From assembly GCA_018263505.1 (NCBI GenBank), contig JAANXA010000031.1, positions 1 through 46,845 of the forward strand: a stretch of DNA of 46,845 nt, read 5' to 3'. The position numbers were made by a program, and so were the translations under genes. The notes under the pieces were generated by a model, which saw only the letters and a list, made by a program, of their open reading frames with translations, searched no databases and was not told the origin of the DNA. Positions 9,534 through 19,047 of the stretch are shown one piece after another. This DNA is from Candidatus Nitrosopumilus sp. Its GTDB lineage: Archaea > Thermoproteota > Nitrososphaeria > Nitrososphaerales > Nitrosopumilaceae. Numbering within the stretch: the first letter of the stretch is position 1; every line of letters begins with the position of its first letter.

Positions 9534-10284
9534 CTTTTCTGTAACCGTGACTAAATTTTTTATCATATAATTTTGAAAATTCATATGATTCAGGATCAAT
9601 TACATCGCTAATTATTACAATTGCAGTTCGTGTGATTTTTTCTTCTTTAATTTTTTTTGCAATATTTTCAAGAGTACCTTTAATAATTTTTTGATCTTTC
9701 CAACTTGCTCTATAAACAATACCTACAGGGGTTGATTTTTTGTATCCACCTGCAATTGCTTCTTTTACTAAATCAGAGATTAGATGTACACTAAGATAAA
9801 AGATCAGTGTTGCTTTATGTTTCGCAAGTTCAGAAATTTTTTCACGTTTTGGAACTTTAGTTCTTGATTCAGCTCTTGTTACAATTATTGTTTGGGTCAC
9901 ACCAGGTAGTGTTAATTGTGTGCCTAATGCAGCAGCTGAAGCTAAAAATGCAGTGATTCCAGGCACTACAATAGAATTAATGTCTTTTTTTGTTAAATTA
10001 TCAATTTGTTCTTTAATTGCACCATAAATTGAGGGATCACCATCATGTAATCTCACAACAAGTTTGTCTTTTTTTGCATTTTTATACAACACATTAAAAA
10101 TTTCTTCTCTAACCATTCCTGCAGCATCATACAATTTACCTTTTTTACATAATTTCAAAATAGGTTCTGGAATTAAAGAACCTGAATAAACTACAACATC
10201 AGCTTTTTGAATTAATTTTTTTGCTTTAATTGTAATTAATTCAGGATCACCAGGTCCACACCCTACAAAAAATACGTCAGACAC
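9514..10284 (-). CDS. cbiF: Cobalt-precorrin-4 C11-methyltransferase (CbiF/CobM)
   Basis: SAM-dependent tetrapyrrole methylase of the corrin-ring pathway. Visible are the N-terminal FFVGCGPGDPELITIKA, VVYSGSLIPEPIL and the long family motif LHDGDPSIYGAIKEQ, followed by VPGITAFLASAAALG and LTLPGVTQTII; the last is characteristic of CbiF/CobM as opposed to other methylases. It overlaps cbiL upstream by 8 bp, so the two are surely co-transcribed. Whether the route is oxygen-independent (CbiF) is inferred from the archaeal setting. Confidence 0.94.
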   Translation of the reverse strand: MSDVFFVGCGPGDPELITIKAKKLIQKADVVVYSGSLIPEPILKLCKKGKLYDAAGMVREEIFNVLYKNAKKDKLVVRLHDGDPSIYGAIKEQIDNLTKKDINSIVVPGITAFLASAAALGTQLTLPGVTQTIIVTRAESRTKVPKREKISELAKHKATLIFYLSVHLISDLVKEAIAGGYKKSTPVGIVYRASWKDQKIIKGTLENIAKKIKEEKITRTAIVIISDVIDPESYEFSKLYDKKFSHGYRKAKKLKN

Positions 10285-10999
10285 GTTTTACCACCAATAT
10301 TGAAAAATATTTTGTTGTTAATGTATCATCGTTAACTTCACCCAAAGTCATTTTTCTAATTATTTCATGTTCTGTTCCTAGATCTTGTCCAATTGCAAAA
10401 ATTGAGTTGTCAGGAAAACCAGATTCCTTTAAAACATCAATTACTTGATCAAAATACCTTCCATCTTTAAGAAAAATCATTGATTCAGAATTTTTTGCAA
10501 TTTCTTTAACGCTACTAAGATCATAACAAGATGGAATTATTGCAACTTTCTCTGCACCTTCTGCAATACTAACACCTACTTTTGATGCAAATGTGAACAT
10601 AGAAACGATTCCAGGAATTACACTTATTTTCATTTCTGGATAGTTTTCTGTGAGATCTTTATGCATGTATATCCAAGTACTATACAAAAACGGATCACCT
10701 ACTGTAAGATAAACAACATTTTTGTTTGACAAAACAGTTTGGGCCATAATATTTGCATTTTTTTTCCAGGTAGATTCTAAAACATCTTTATCTTTAGTCA
10801 TTGGAAAGATAAGCTTCATAATCTCTTGATTTTTTGATTTATCAATTATGGAATTTACTACAGATAATGCAATACTTGGTCTACTCTCTTTTGATGCAGG
10901 GCACATAATAATATCAGCATTTTGAATTGCTTTTACAGCCTTGACCGTTAATAATTCAGGATCACCTGGACCCACTCCAATTCCGATTAATCCAGGCAT
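10277..10999 (-). CDS. cbiL: Cobalt-factor II/precorrin-2 C20-methyltransferase (CbiL/CobI)
   Basis: A second tetrapyrrole methylase, beginning PGLIGIGVGPGDPELLTVKAVKAI and containing LTVGDPFLYSTWIYMHK and VIPGIVSMFTFASKVG, the pattern of the C20-methylase (methylation of cobalt-precorrin-2). Length of 240 aa is normal. It lies 35 bp downstream of cbiT and overlaps cbiF, forming a cobalamin operon on the minus strand. Cobalamin synthesis is a recognised trait of ammonia-oxidising archaea. Confidence 0.93.
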   Translation of the reverse strand: MPGLIGIGVGPGDPELLTVKAVKAIQNADIIMCPASKESRPSIALSVVNSIIDKSKNQEIMKLIFPMTKDKDVLESTWKKNANIMAQTVLSNKNVVYLTVGDPFLYSTWIYMHKDLTENYPEMKISVIPGIVSMFTFASKVGVSIAEGAEKVAIIPSCYDLSSVKEIAKNSESMIFLKDGRYFDQVIDVLKESGFPDNSIFAIGQDLGTEHEIIRKMTLGEVNDDTLTTKYFSILVVKRV

Positions 11000-11034
11000 G
11001 AAAACACTAATTGTTCTCCCAATTAAAATCTAAT

Positions 11035-11625
11035 TTAGGCTTTAGACGCAGAGATGATAGTAATAGGATTTCTAGCAAGCATCATTGTTCCAGTACTAGT
11101 TTTTCTGCTCTTTGAAATGGTTACTTGAGTTAAATCAACTGCTTCAAAATTTAATTTGTTTAAAATCTGTAACACAGAATAAAGCGTTTCAATTAAGATG
11201 ATTCCAATAACAATTCTACCACCAGATTTAAGCTTTTTTTGAGAAAGTTCGACTATTTCTTTGGTATCACCTCCAGTACCACCAATAAATATTACATCAG
11301 CATCTTCAAGCTCAGAAATTTTTTCTTTGGCATTTCCAAAAATGACAGAAACATTTGTTAGATTAAATTTTTCAATATTTTTTTTAGTTAAATCAATTGC
11401 ATTTTTATTATAATCAATTGCTAAAACTTTTCCAGAAGAACCTATTTGTAATGAGGACTCGATTGAAATTGAACCACTACCACAACCAATATCATATACA
11501 GTTTGACCTGCCTTTAATCTTGCTTTACAAATTTGAATAGTTCTCACTTCTTCTTTTGTAATTGGAACATTTTCTCTTCGTTCAAATTTTTCATCGGGTA
11601 TTCCAGGAGTATTATAATTCCACAT
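11035..11625 (-). CDS. cbiT: Cobalt-precorrin-6B C15-methyltransferase, decarboxylating (CbiT)
   Basis: A class I SAM methyltransferase with the CbiT start GIPDEKFERRENVPITKEEV and the SAM-binding loop VYDIGCGSGSISIE (about 43-56), plus VLAIDYNKNAIDLTKKN. The enzyme methylates C15 and decarboxylates the acetate side chain of the corrin intermediate. At 196 aa it is the stand-alone CbiT form, not the CbiE-CbiT fusion. It starts 28 bp after the stop of an unrelated membrane-protein gene and is followed by cbiL and cbiF. Confidence 0.94.
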   Translation of the reverse strand: MWNYNTPGIPDEKFERRENVPITKEEVRTIQICKARLKAGQTVYDIGCGSGSISIESSLQIGSSGKVLAIDYNKNAIDLTKKNIEKFNLTNVSVIFGNAKEKISELEDADVIFIGGTGGDTKEIVELSQKKLKSGGRIVIGIILIETLYSVLQILNKLNFEAVDLTQVTISKSRKTSTGTMMLARNPITIISASKA

Positions 11626-11653
11626 TATCTATCAATGATTTATTTGATAATGT

Positions 11654-12130
11654 TTAAAGATTAATTCCACTAGAAGTACTTCCCACATGAACTAATGTAT
11701 GAGTTACGATCCAAGAAAACAAATACAAAAATACATAGCTCCCAATTGCCTGTGTTACGATTTTTTTTCTATCAGAAGAAGGTAATTGCATTTTCATTCC
11801 TTTTGCAATAATTATTGTTGCAAAAAATATTACTATCATAAATCCAATAGATGCCCATCTTCTTTCTTCACCTTCAATACCTTCAAAGATGAAAGTAGCT
11901 GAAATTCCAGCAATTATTGCTAAAGCAACACGCATCCAAAACAAATTACTTAATTTTTTATCTTTTTCACTTTTTTCAGTTTCATTTTCTATCGGAATTT
12001 TTGGAGGTTCAGGTGTGGGTGCTGATTTTTCTGTTTCAGGAATTTCAGGTGTATTATCCTTTATAGACTCCGTTTTTGAGTCACCAGATTCAGGTGTGGG
12101 TGCTGATTTTTTCTTTTTGAATTTAGCCAA
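11654..12130 (-). CDS. Small membrane protein with repeated Pro/Thr-rich N-terminal tail
   Basis: Not a family I recognise. The first roughly 60 residues are polar and disordered, with the peptide KSAPTPE occurring twice (residues 8-14 and 35-41) and lysine/glutamate-rich linkers. Three hydrophobic segments follow (about 65-83, 94-113 and 131-150), so the tail probably stays on one face of the membrane. The two tail motifs come from a near-exact DNA repeat of 23 bp (12008-12030 and 12089-12111), 81 bp apart. Position just upstream of cbiT suggests co-transcription, without implying a cobalamin role. Confidence 0.75.
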   Translation of the reverse strand: MAKFKKKKSAPTPESGDSKTESIKDNTPEIPETEKSAPTPEPPKIPIENETEKSEKDKKLSNLFWMRVALAIIAGISATFIFEGIEGEERRWASIGFMIVIFFATIIIAKGMKMQLPSSDRKKIVTQAIGSYVFLYLFSWIVTHTLVHVGSTSSGINL

Positions 12131-12239
12131 AGTAAATTTCTAGCGTGACTCAAGCAAACCATGTTTAATATCTTTGGTAAAAATCTAAGTAATACTGCCT
12201 ATAGTAAGGGTATAATTTTAGACAAAAAATGGGATTATT

Positions 12240-14186
12240 ATGGGATTGGCAGGTATCGAATTACGGTATTTGGTAGATACAATTTCTGAACAAGTTCAAG
12301 GGTATTACATCAGTAATATTTATGGTATAACTAAAGACAGCATTCTCTTCAAACTTCATCACACAGAAAAAAGTGATTTATTCATGATGGTGTCAACCTC
12401 AGGTGTTTGGTTAACTAAAGTAAAAATTGACCAGATAGAACCAAATAGATTACTCAAAAGATTACGCAATGATTTACTTAGATTAAAATTAAAAAAAATT
12501 GAACAAATTGGTGCAGAGAGAATTGCATATTTTATTTTTGAAGGATTTGGAAAAGAGTTTGTTCTAGTTGGAGAATTTTTCGGAGATGGGAATATTTTGT
12601 TATGTAATAAAGAGATGAAAATTTTGGCATTACAACATTCAATTGAAGTTAGACATAGAAAATTAAGTGTAGGTTTAGAATATGCAGTTCCACCAAACAA
12701 AGGATTAGACATTTTTAATTTAGACCAAACAGATTTTGACGAATTAAAAACAACTGATTTAGTTTCTGCAAAATGGTTTGGGAGAACTTTAGGATTGCCA
12801 AAAAAATATGTTGAAGGAATTTTTGAAATTGCAAAAATAGATCCCAAAAAAATTGGAAATATATTAACTGATGAAGAAATAAGAGAGATTTTTGAAACTA
12901 CAAAAAAAATTGTTTCAGATGTGGTATCAGGAAATCATGAAGCAATTATAATAAAAAATGAAAAATCAGAAGTTATTCCAGTAAAATTAAAAAAAATAGA
13001 AAATAATGTTATTTCTGCTGAAAGTTTTATTGATGGATTAGATATAGTATTTACAGACAATATTGTAAGAAAAGGAAAATCAATTCAGTCAAGTGGATCG
13101 GATAAAAAAATCAAAGAACTGCAAACCCAAATTTTTGAACAGGAAAAAGCCATTCAAACAGTGAAAGAAAGATCAAAAAACGTAACAAATGTTGCAAACT
13201 CTCTTTATCAAATGATTTCATGTGGAATTTTTTCAATTGAAGATTCATCTGCAGAAGAAATTTTAGCAAACAATAATGCAAAATTAACTAATGAAAAAGG
13301 AATTTCATTGATAATTGTTCAAGATGAAAAAATAAAAATTAATACAAAATCTTCATTACAGTCTATTGCATCAGTGTTATTTAATGAAGCAAAAAAACAA
13401 TCTGGTGCAATAAAATCAATTGAAGAAATCAAATCAAAAACTGAAAAGAAACTAGAAAAACTGCAAAACAAAACAGAATCTGAACAAGAAATTATGATAG
13501 TTACCGAAATTAGGAAAAAAAATTGGTATGAGAGATATAGATGGTTTAATACTTCTGATGATTTTTTAGTTGTAGGTGGAAGAGATGCTGCATCAAACTC
13601 TGCAGTTGTTAGAAAACATTTAGTAAAAAATGATAAGGTATTCCATGCAGATATTTTTGGTTCACCTTTTTTCATTATTAAAAATGCAGAAAATGCATCA
13701 GATACCAGTATGAATGAAGTTGCACATGCTACAGTTTGTTTTAGTAGAGCATGGAGAGAAGGATTGTATGGTGTAAAGGCATATTGGGTATATCCTGAAC
13801 AAGTAAAAAAATCAGCACCAAGTGGAGAATTTCTTCCAAAGGGATCATTTACAATTGAAGGACAACGAAATTTTATCAATCCAGGAAATCTTAGATTAGC
13901 AGTTGGGATAATTCCACAAGAAGATGGATTTGCGTTAACATGTGGGCCGCCTGAAACAATTAAAAAAAATTCTATTTGTTATGCGATTATTGAGCCTCAT
14001 GGATTAGAAATGGTAGATGCAGCTAAAAAAATCAAAATTGAATTTTCAAAAATTCATGAGGAAATTACAAAAAAAATCAGTATCGACGATTTTGTGCGTA
14101 TTATGCCTGCAGGAAAGAGTCAAATCAAAGAGATTGAAGTAGGTGATGCTGAAAAACAAAATTTTACTGATGATGAATTGGATTAG
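12240..14186 (+). CDS. NFACT-family protein (archaeal Rqc2/NEMF/RqcH homologue)
   Basis: Ribosome-associated quality-control factor homologue. The N-terminal NFACT-N domain starts MGLAGIELRYLVDTI and includes the nucleic-acid-binding basic stretch LLKRLRNDLLRLKLKKI. Coiled-coil stretches occur near 280-320 and 385-425. The NFACT-R module follows: WYERYRWFNTSDDFLVVGGRD, AVVRKHLVKNDKVFHADIFG and ATVCFSRAWREGLYG (about 425-530). In bacteria and eukaryotes the family binds stalled large subunits with peptidyl-tRNA. The 648-aa length is normal for archaea. ATG 12240 is used; the nearby ATG at 12229 is out of frame. Its 3' end overlaps the convergent dehydratase small-subunit gene by 23 bp. Confidence 0.93.
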   Translation: MGLAGIELRYLVDTISEQVQGYYISNIYGITKDSILFKLHHTEKSDLFMMVSTSGVWLTKVKIDQIEPNRLLKRLRNDLLRLKLKKIEQIGAERIAYFIFEGFGKEFVLVGEFFGDGNILLCNKEMKILALQHSIEVRHRKLSVGLEYAVPPNKGLDIFNLDQTDFDELKTTDLVSAKWFGRTLGLPKKYVEGIFEIAKIDPKKIGNILTDEEIREIFETTKKIVSDVVSGNHEAIIIKNEKSEVIPVKLKKIENNVISAESFIDGLDIVFTDNIVRKGKSIQSSGSDKKIKELQTQIFEQEKAIQTVKERSKNVTNVANSLYQMISCGIFSIEDSSAEEILANNNAKLTNEKGISLIIVQDEKIKINTKSSLQSIASVLFNEAKKQSGAIKSIEEIKSKTEKKLEKLQNKTESEQEIMIVTEIRKKNWYERYRWFNTSDDFLVVGGRDAASNSAVVRKHLVKNDKVFHADIFGSPFFIIKNAENASDTSMNEVAHATVCFSRAWREGLYGVKAYWVYPEQVKKSAPSGEFLPKGSFTIEGQRNFINPGNLRLAVGIIPQEDGFALTCGPPETIKKNSICYAIIEPHGLEMVDAAKKIKIEFSKIHEEITKKISIDDFVRIMPAGKSQIKEIEVGDAEKQNFTDDELD

Positions 14187-14553
14187 AATTTTCAGTATCA
14201 AGTGAAATTTTCATTCCATCTTCAAGTGAAAAAAATTCTTCATTTGAAATTGTGATTAATGGGATATTTGCTAATGCACATCCAGTAGCTACAGTAAGAT
14301 CTGCTTTTTGACAAATCATTGCTATAGGTGCCACATTATTTGATTTGATTGAATAAATTGTATATGCACCAACACTACTTCCAACTCCTGAAGGAAATAC
14401 TAAAATGAAATTCTTAAGTGATTTGTCATAAAGATCATGATTCTTATCACTAATTACTCCAGTTTTTTTATCAACAGTTCCTAAAAAATTAATAGAATCT
14501 TTTGATTTTAAAATGGTTCCACTAACTTTACCTGCAACTAGAACTTTATTCAT
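14164..14553 (-). CDS. Phosphomevalonate dehydratase small subunit (DUF126, aconitase X swivel domain)
   Basis: The 129-residue protein has the DUF126/aconitase-X small-subunit pattern: VLAGKVSGTIL near the N-terminus, VFPSGVGSSVGAYTIYSI (family motif PxGxGSS) and a C-terminal GCALANIPLITI. With the large subunit it should dehydrate mevalonate 5-phosphate to anhydromevalonate phosphate in the archaeal mevalonate pathway, which feeds isoprenoid lipid synthesis. It overlaps the stop of the large-subunit gene by 4 bp, so stoichiometric coupled expression is likely. Confidence 0.92.
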   Translation of the reverse strand: MNKVLVAGKVSGTILKSKDSINFLGTVDKKTGVISDKNHDLYDKSLKNFILVFPSGVGSSVGAYTIYSIKSNNVAPIAMICQKADLTVATGCALANIPLITISNEEFFSLEDGMKISLDTENSNPIHHQ

Positions 14554-15704
14554 TTTGTTTCATCTTCAATTATTTGTGATAATGATTTAAGATTTACACC
14601 AACGCCATTAGAGTTTTTTAGATAAAATGCACCTTTGATGCTATTTGTTGTAACTACATCTACATCATCTTTGTTAATTAGTGGTGTAAGACATGTACAA
14701 CAATCAGAAAGAATTTCACATCCAGCTCTTTCTAATTCATTTGTATATCCTAATTTTTGCATTTGTGTTTTTACAGTTCTTGGAGTAAACACCATACATT
14801 TTTTTTTAAATGAACGACCCTTTAATTTTTCAGTAAGTTCAGTGATTTCCTCTAATCCTAATTGTGGACTACCAAGTGTAATTATATCGCCATTTTCTGC
14901 AGTGTTTAATTCATCATGAACGTTTTGAAGTGCTTTTTCGTCAAAATCTATTTTTTCATTATTAGAATCACCATCTCCAAAAATAAATTTGGCACAAGTA
15001 CCTGATGTTCCCATACCTCCACACATGGCTTTACATTGACGATTATCCATGTCAGATAATCCTGAAATATTTACAGATGAATCTCCAACTTTACCTGCAA
15101 AAAATCCTAACATTCCATATGATAATTCATCTGGATTTTTGATTTTCATATTAATTGTAATATTTGGTGTGTCTTCTTTTCGTAATGAAGAATATGGACT
15201 CTTTCCTGTAAGTGCACTAGCCAATGCGCTAAATGCACTTTCCTTGTTTGTTTTTAGACCATCATAAGAATTTGCATGTATTGCAGCATTACTTTCAGCA
15301 AAGGCAACTTGAGTGCCTTCTTTTGGAATTTCATAGATTTCATATGGAATACATGAAAAAGAGGGAATAACTCCCATTGTTTCATATGAATTTTTTATTG
15401 ATAGTTGTTTTGAAATGAAATTTTCATCTAACCCATAATTTGATACATTATCAATATCAAATCCCATTGGATTAAGAGTAGTTTTTACTTTAACTCGTGC
15501 ATCTTTACTAATACTAGAAAGAAATTCTTCACCTGCATCACCAATTGTATTATAATTTACACCTGAAAGATGAGTCCATTTAATTGGAATTAGTTTGTCA
15601 GCATCAGTAGCTTCACCTGTTGCAACTAAAATACGATATGCCATCTGCATTGTTTCTCCCTGTTCTCCTTTTAGTGCAGATTCTTCCTGTTTTGTTAATT
15701 CCAA
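14550..15704 (-). CDS. Phosphomevalonate dehydratase large subunit (DUF521, aconitase X catalytic)
   Basis: Large subunit of the archaeal Fe-S phosphomevalonate dehydratase. It starts MELTKQEESALKGEQGE (the typical aconitase X opening) and contains SCIPYE, FAESNAAIHANS, CGGMGTSGTCAKF and the C-terminal CEILSDCCTCLTPLI, giving the cysteines expected for the cluster. At 384 aa it is full length. An aconitase X of unknown substrate is the alternative, but archaeal two-subunit forms next to a DUF126 partner have been shown to act in the modified mevalonate pathway. Confidence 0.93.
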   Translation of the reverse strand: MELTKQEESALKGEQGETMQMAYRILVATGEATDADKLIPIKWTHLSGVNYNTIGDAGEEFLSSISKDARVKVKTTLNPMGFDIDNVSNYGLDENFISKQLSIKNSYETMGVIPSFSCIPYEIYEIPKEGTQVAFAESNAAIHANSYDGLKTNKESAFSALASALTGKSPYSSLRKEDTPNITINMKIKNPDELSYGMLGFFAGKVGDSSVNISGLSDMDNRQCKAMCGGMGTSGTCAKFIFGDGDSNNEKIDFDEKALQNVHDELNTAENGDIITLGSPQLGLEEITELTEKLKGRSFKKKCMVFTPRTVKTQMQKLGYTNELERAGCEILSDCCTCLTPLINKDDVDVVTTNSIKGAFYLKNSNGVGVNLKSLSQIIEDETK

Positions 15705-15759
15705 TAAAGAATTTTTATTATTACAGTTATAATACTTGTATGTAATTTTTCAGAGTAAA

Positions 15760-16410
15760 ATGGAAAGAATACTTCATGGAATGACAAATACTATGAACGC
15801 TGTAAAACCTCCTAGAATTACAGCATTAAGAGATCTCCATGATGCTCAAACAGGTCCATTTAGTATTTTGATTGGAACAATTCTATCAGCAAGAACTAAA
15901 GATGAAGCTACAACAAAAGCAGTAAAAATATTATTTTCAAAATATAAAAATTCCAAGCAGCTTGCTAATGCTAAAACAAAAGATATAGAAAAAATTATTA
16001 AATCAATTGGGTTTTTTCGTGTAAAGTCAAAAAGAATTATCGAAGTTGCAAAAATTATTACTACTAAGTATAAAGGCAAAGTACCAAATAATTTAGAAGA
16101 ATTAATAAAATTACCAGGAGTGGGAAGAAAAACCGCAAATTGTGTTTTAGTTTATGCATTTGAAAAACCTGCCATTCCAGTTGATATTCATGTTCATAGA
16201 ATTTCAAACAGATTAGGATTAGTAAAAACAAAGAATCCAGAAGAAACTGAACAAGAATTAATGAAAAAAATCAAAAAGAAATATTGGATAGATATTAATG
16301 ATACATTTGTAATGTATGGACAAAATATTTGCAAACCTATTTCTCCAATGTGTAATGTATGTAAAATTAAAAAAAAATGCAAATATTATAATTCTAAGAA
16401 CGTTTCTTAG
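15760..16410 (+). CDS. nth: Endonuclease III (DNA glycosylase/AP lyase)
   Basis: Base-excision repair glycosylase acting on oxidised pyrimidines. It has the HhH motif LPGVGRKTANCVL (about 118-130, catalytic Lys124), the catalytic Asp142 in VDIHVHRISNRLGL, and the C-terminal Fe-S loop with C-x6-C-x2-C-x5-C spacing (Cys191, 198, 201, 207). I choose ATG 15760 (MERILHGMTN) because the longer frame begins with TTG at 15736 and adds eight non-conserved residues. The 3' end overlaps a convergent membrane-protein gene by 17 bp. Confidence 0.94.
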   Translation: MERILHGMTNTMNAVKPPRITALRDLHDAQTGPFSILIGTILSARTKDEATTKAVKILFSKYKNSKQLANAKTKDIEKIIKSIGFFRVKSKRIIEVAKIITTKYKGKVPNNLEELIKLPGVGRKTANCVLVYAFEKPAIPVDIHVHRISNRLGLVKTKNPEETEQELMKKIKKKYWIDINDTFVMYGQNICKPISPMCNVCKIKKKCKYYNSKNVS

Positions 16411-17074
16411 TTAGAAATAAAATTGCAACAATTATTCCAATTCCAGCTGCAACATAAAATGGAAAAAATGCATAAATATTTTTTGAAGGATCACCTGAAA
16501 GAAAATCTAAAATCAAACTTCCAGAAGAGATTGCAGGAGGATCAGTTGAGCTTTCCATTCCATAAGTAGAGTAAGAATCAATTGCAAATGTTCCAATATC
16601 TAAATTAGTTACTACAATTCTTGCTCCATTATTTACAGTCAATCCAGCTTTATCAGTATAAGATATGATAGATTTTGTTTCAGGGTACCATCCTCTCTCT
16701 AAATCTTTATGAACAATAACATAACCTTCTTTTTCAGTTGTCACTGCAACCCAAAATTTATTGTCAGGTTTTGGACCCATTCCAATTTCGATAAATCGAT
16801 CATCATATTGTTGATCATAAAATCTTAGAACAGCATTTCCATATGGGTTTCCATAAAGAAGATTGTTATCAATTGTAACTTGCCAACTAACAGAATGACG
16901 ATCATCAAGATTTACAATCTGAGAATCTCGTAAAATCACATTGAATTTTTCAGCAGATATTTCAATTTGATCGACTATTAATGATGGATTTTTAACTTCT
17001 TGTGCAAATGCTGGAGTAAACAAAAATCCTGTAAATAAAATTAAGGTAAATAAATACTTCACAGAATAAAACAT
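16394..17074 (-). CDS. Exported/anchored protein of unknown function (signal peptide plus C-terminal TM)
   Basis: Not recognised by name. Residues 1-24 form a signal peptide (hydrophobic core TLILFTGFLFTPAFA, cleavage likely after AFA-QE). The mature part is a beta-rich, aspartate/tyrosine-rich domain of about 165 residues, and residues 200-220 are a hydrophobic anchor (YVAAGIGIIVAILFL) ending in KKRS. It should therefore face the outside, tethered by its C-terminus. It sits 19 bp downstream of sat, so it could be read from the sulfate-assimilation operon. Confidence 0.8.
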   Translation of the reverse strand: MFYSVKYLFTLILFTGFLFTPAFAQEVKNPSLIVDQIEISAEKFNVILRDSQIVNLDDRHSVSWQVTIDNNLLYGNPYGNAVLRFYDQQYDDRFIEIGMGPKPDNKFWVAVTTEKEGYVIVHKDLERGWYPETKSIISYTDKAGLTVNNGARIVVTNLDIGTFAIDSYSTYGMESSTDPPAISSGSLILDFLSGDPSKNIYAFFPFYVAAGIGIIVAILFLTKKRS

Positions 17075-17093
17075 CTGTCAATTGAATAAATAT

Positions 17094-18236
17094 CTAATCA
17101 ACAAAAGGTTTTGGATGATCTAGAATAACTTGTGCAACCTCTGGTCGTAAAATAAATTCAGAAGGTGCTTGACCATTTTGAATCATCTCTCTAAGTGCAG
17201 TTCCACTGATTTGCTCTTTTACATCATTATCATGAGGACATGCTTTTGGAGTTGTGTACGTTAGACATTTTCTACAATAAAAGAATGGTGGGAAAAATAC
17301 TGGAGAAATATCTAATTCTGGGTAATCATCAAATATTTTTTGTGCTGCCATTGGATCATAGAATTTACCAACACCTGCATGATCACGTCCAATTATGATA
17401 TGTGTGCATCCATAATTTTGTCTCATTATTGCATGATGAATTGCCTCTTTAGGACCTGCATATTTCATTTGTGTATGTAATGTTCCAAGACGACATCTAT
17501 TTTCTGGATAATACAATTTTATCATGGTTTCATAACATTTTACAATCACTTCATCTACAAAATCACCAGACTTTTTCTTACCTATTACAGGATTTACAAA
17601 TACACCATCACGTGTAGTAATTGATGTTTTTTGTAGCATTTCATGTGCTACATGTGGTGGATTTCTAGTTTGAAATGCACAAATTGTTTTCCAACCTGCT
17701 TGAGAAAATGCTTCTCTAGTTTGAATTGGAGTTAGTCTATTTTTTCTAATTTCAGTATTTTCTGGTCTTTGGATAAAATCAATTTTTCCACCAATCAAAT
17801 AATCTTTCATTGACATTGTATATGCAACGCCTGGATGTGATGTATCAGTTGTACCATAAACTCCTTGAGCTGTTTTTATTTTATCAAAAGTAAATATTTC
17901 ATCAACATGTAATATAGCAATTCCAATTCCATTTGGATTCTGTAACAAAACATCTCCTGCTTCTTTCATTTTAAAAGCAGTTTGTTCATCTACATCAAGA
18001 ACTATTGGTATAGTCCAAGCTAAATCATTTACAAGTCTTCCACGAGAAACAACACTTTCAAAGTCTTTCTTTCCCAAAAATCCTTCTAACGGGCTAAAAA
18101 TTCCGTCTGCTATATTTTCAACGTCATTAGCAAGATCTTCACTAATTGTAATTGAAAATAATCCTGTAGGATCAACCTTAGAAATTCTATTAATTAAAAC
18201 TCCACCATGTGCTTTGATTGAGTTATTATCAGACAT
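17094..18236 (-). CDS. sat: Sulfate adenylyltransferase (ATP sulfurylase)
   Basis: Activates sulfate to APS with ATP. It carries the substrate motifs [12 protein letters not shown] (188-199) and [12 protein letters not shown] (283-294), and a cysteine pair CRKC with a later CPHD suggesting a zinc site near 325-340, as in some archaeal and bacterial Sat. The length (380 aa) fits the single-domain form without a fused APS kinase. It starts 1 bp after the stop of cysH (minus strand), so both are in one operon. Confidence 0.95.
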   Translation of the reverse strand: MSDNNSIKAHGGVLINRISKVDPTGLFSITISEDLANDVENIADGIFSPLEGFLGKKDFESVVSRGRLVNDLAWTIPIVLDVDEQTAFKMKEAGDVLLQNPNGIGIAILHVDEIFTFDKIKTAQGVYGTTDTSHPGVAYTMSMKDYLIGGKIDFIQRPENTEIRKNRLTPIQTREAFSQAGWKTICAFQTRNPPHVAHEMLQKTSITTRDGVFVNPVIGKKKSGDFVDEVIVKCYETMIKLYYPENRCRLGTLHTQMKYAGPKEAIHHAIMRQNYGCTHIIIGRDHAGVGKFYDPMAAQKIFDDYPELDISPVFFPPFFYCRKCLTYTTPKACPHDNDVKEQISGTALREMIQNGQAPSEFILRPEVAQVILDHPKPFVD

Positions 18237-18237
18237 A

Positions 18238-18963
18238 CTAATCCGTATTTTTACGCTCTATATGAAGGCCACACTCTTTATGTTCACCTTGTTCCCACCA
18301 CCATCTACCTGCTCGAAGATCTTCACTAGGTTTTATTGCTCTAGTACAAGGTTCACAGCCAATACTTGGATATCCTTTGTCAAGAAGACTGTTGTATGGA
18401 AGATTGTTTTTTTTAATGTATTCTTGAATCTGATCCCATGTCCAGTCAATGATCGGGTTAATTTTTAAAATTCCACCATGTCCATGATCAATTTGAAACA
18501 TTGCTACTTCTTCTCTAACTTTTGTCTGATCGCGTCTTAATCCAGTTATCCATCCATCCAAAGTATTTAACATCCTATTCATTGGGTTAACTTTACGAAT
18601 TTCACAACATAATTTTCTGTTTTCAACACTATCATAGAAAAGATTCATGCCTTTTTCTAAAACCATTTTTTCTACTTCATTTGTATCAGGGAATAATACT
18701 TCAATTGAAATATTGTATTTTTTTCTTAAAATATCCATAATATCATAAGTTTCTTGAGGCAATCTTCCAGTATCTAATGTGAAAAATCGAAATTTTGGAT
18801 TTATCTTTAACATTATATCTATTACAACTGCATCTTCTGCACCAAAACTTGATGCTTTAGCTACCTTAGGATGTAAATTGTCAGATACCCATCGAAGTGC
18901 TTCATCAGTTGTTTTAATTTTTAAATTAAGTTCATCTACTTGATCTTGTGTGAATTTAACCAC
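18238..18963 (-). CDS. cysH: Assimilatory APS/PAPS reductase with Fe-S cysteines (CysH)
   Basis: Reduces activated sulfate to sulfite. It shows [12 protein letters not shown] at the PP-loop, [15 protein letters not shown], and the four Fe-S ligands of APS-type reductases, Cys119-Cys120 ([10 protein letters not shown]) and Cys203/Cys206 (GCEPCTRAI), plus the catalytic Cys231 in ECGLHIE. The Fe-S cysteines favour APS as substrate, although PAPS use cannot be ruled out given the APS kinase at 34786. Its stop abuts the sat start. The opposite strand carries a ThiI-like gene starting close upstream. Confidence 0.93.
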   Translation of the reverse strand: MVKFTQDQVDELNLKIKTTDEALRWVSDNLHPKVAKASSFGAEDAVVIDIMLKINPKFRFFTLDTGRLPQETYDIMDILRKKYNISIEVLFPDTNEVEKMVLEKGMNLFYDSVENRKLCCEIRKVNPMNRMLNTLDGWITGLRRDQTKVREEVAMFQIDHGHGGILKINPIIDWTWDQIQEYIKKNNLPYNSLLDKGYPSIGCEPCTRAIKPSEDLRAGRWWWEQGEHKECGLHIERKNTD

Positions 18964-19047
18964 AATGTGTTTTGAAGTATTTGTTTTATATTGATTGCCC
19001 GAACTTTTATCCTAAATTATAAACAAGTATATTACAAAATAGAGAAT

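Noticed and set aside
13319-13879. Minus-strand 186-codon ORF
   Set aside because: Antisense to the NFACT-R region, with low-complexity Phe/Ser composition typical of shadow frames in AT-rich genes.
18214-18468. Plus-strand 84-codon ORF across the sat/cysH junction
   Set aside because: Antisense shadow of cysH and sat, whose motifs are convincing; no own promoter or homology.
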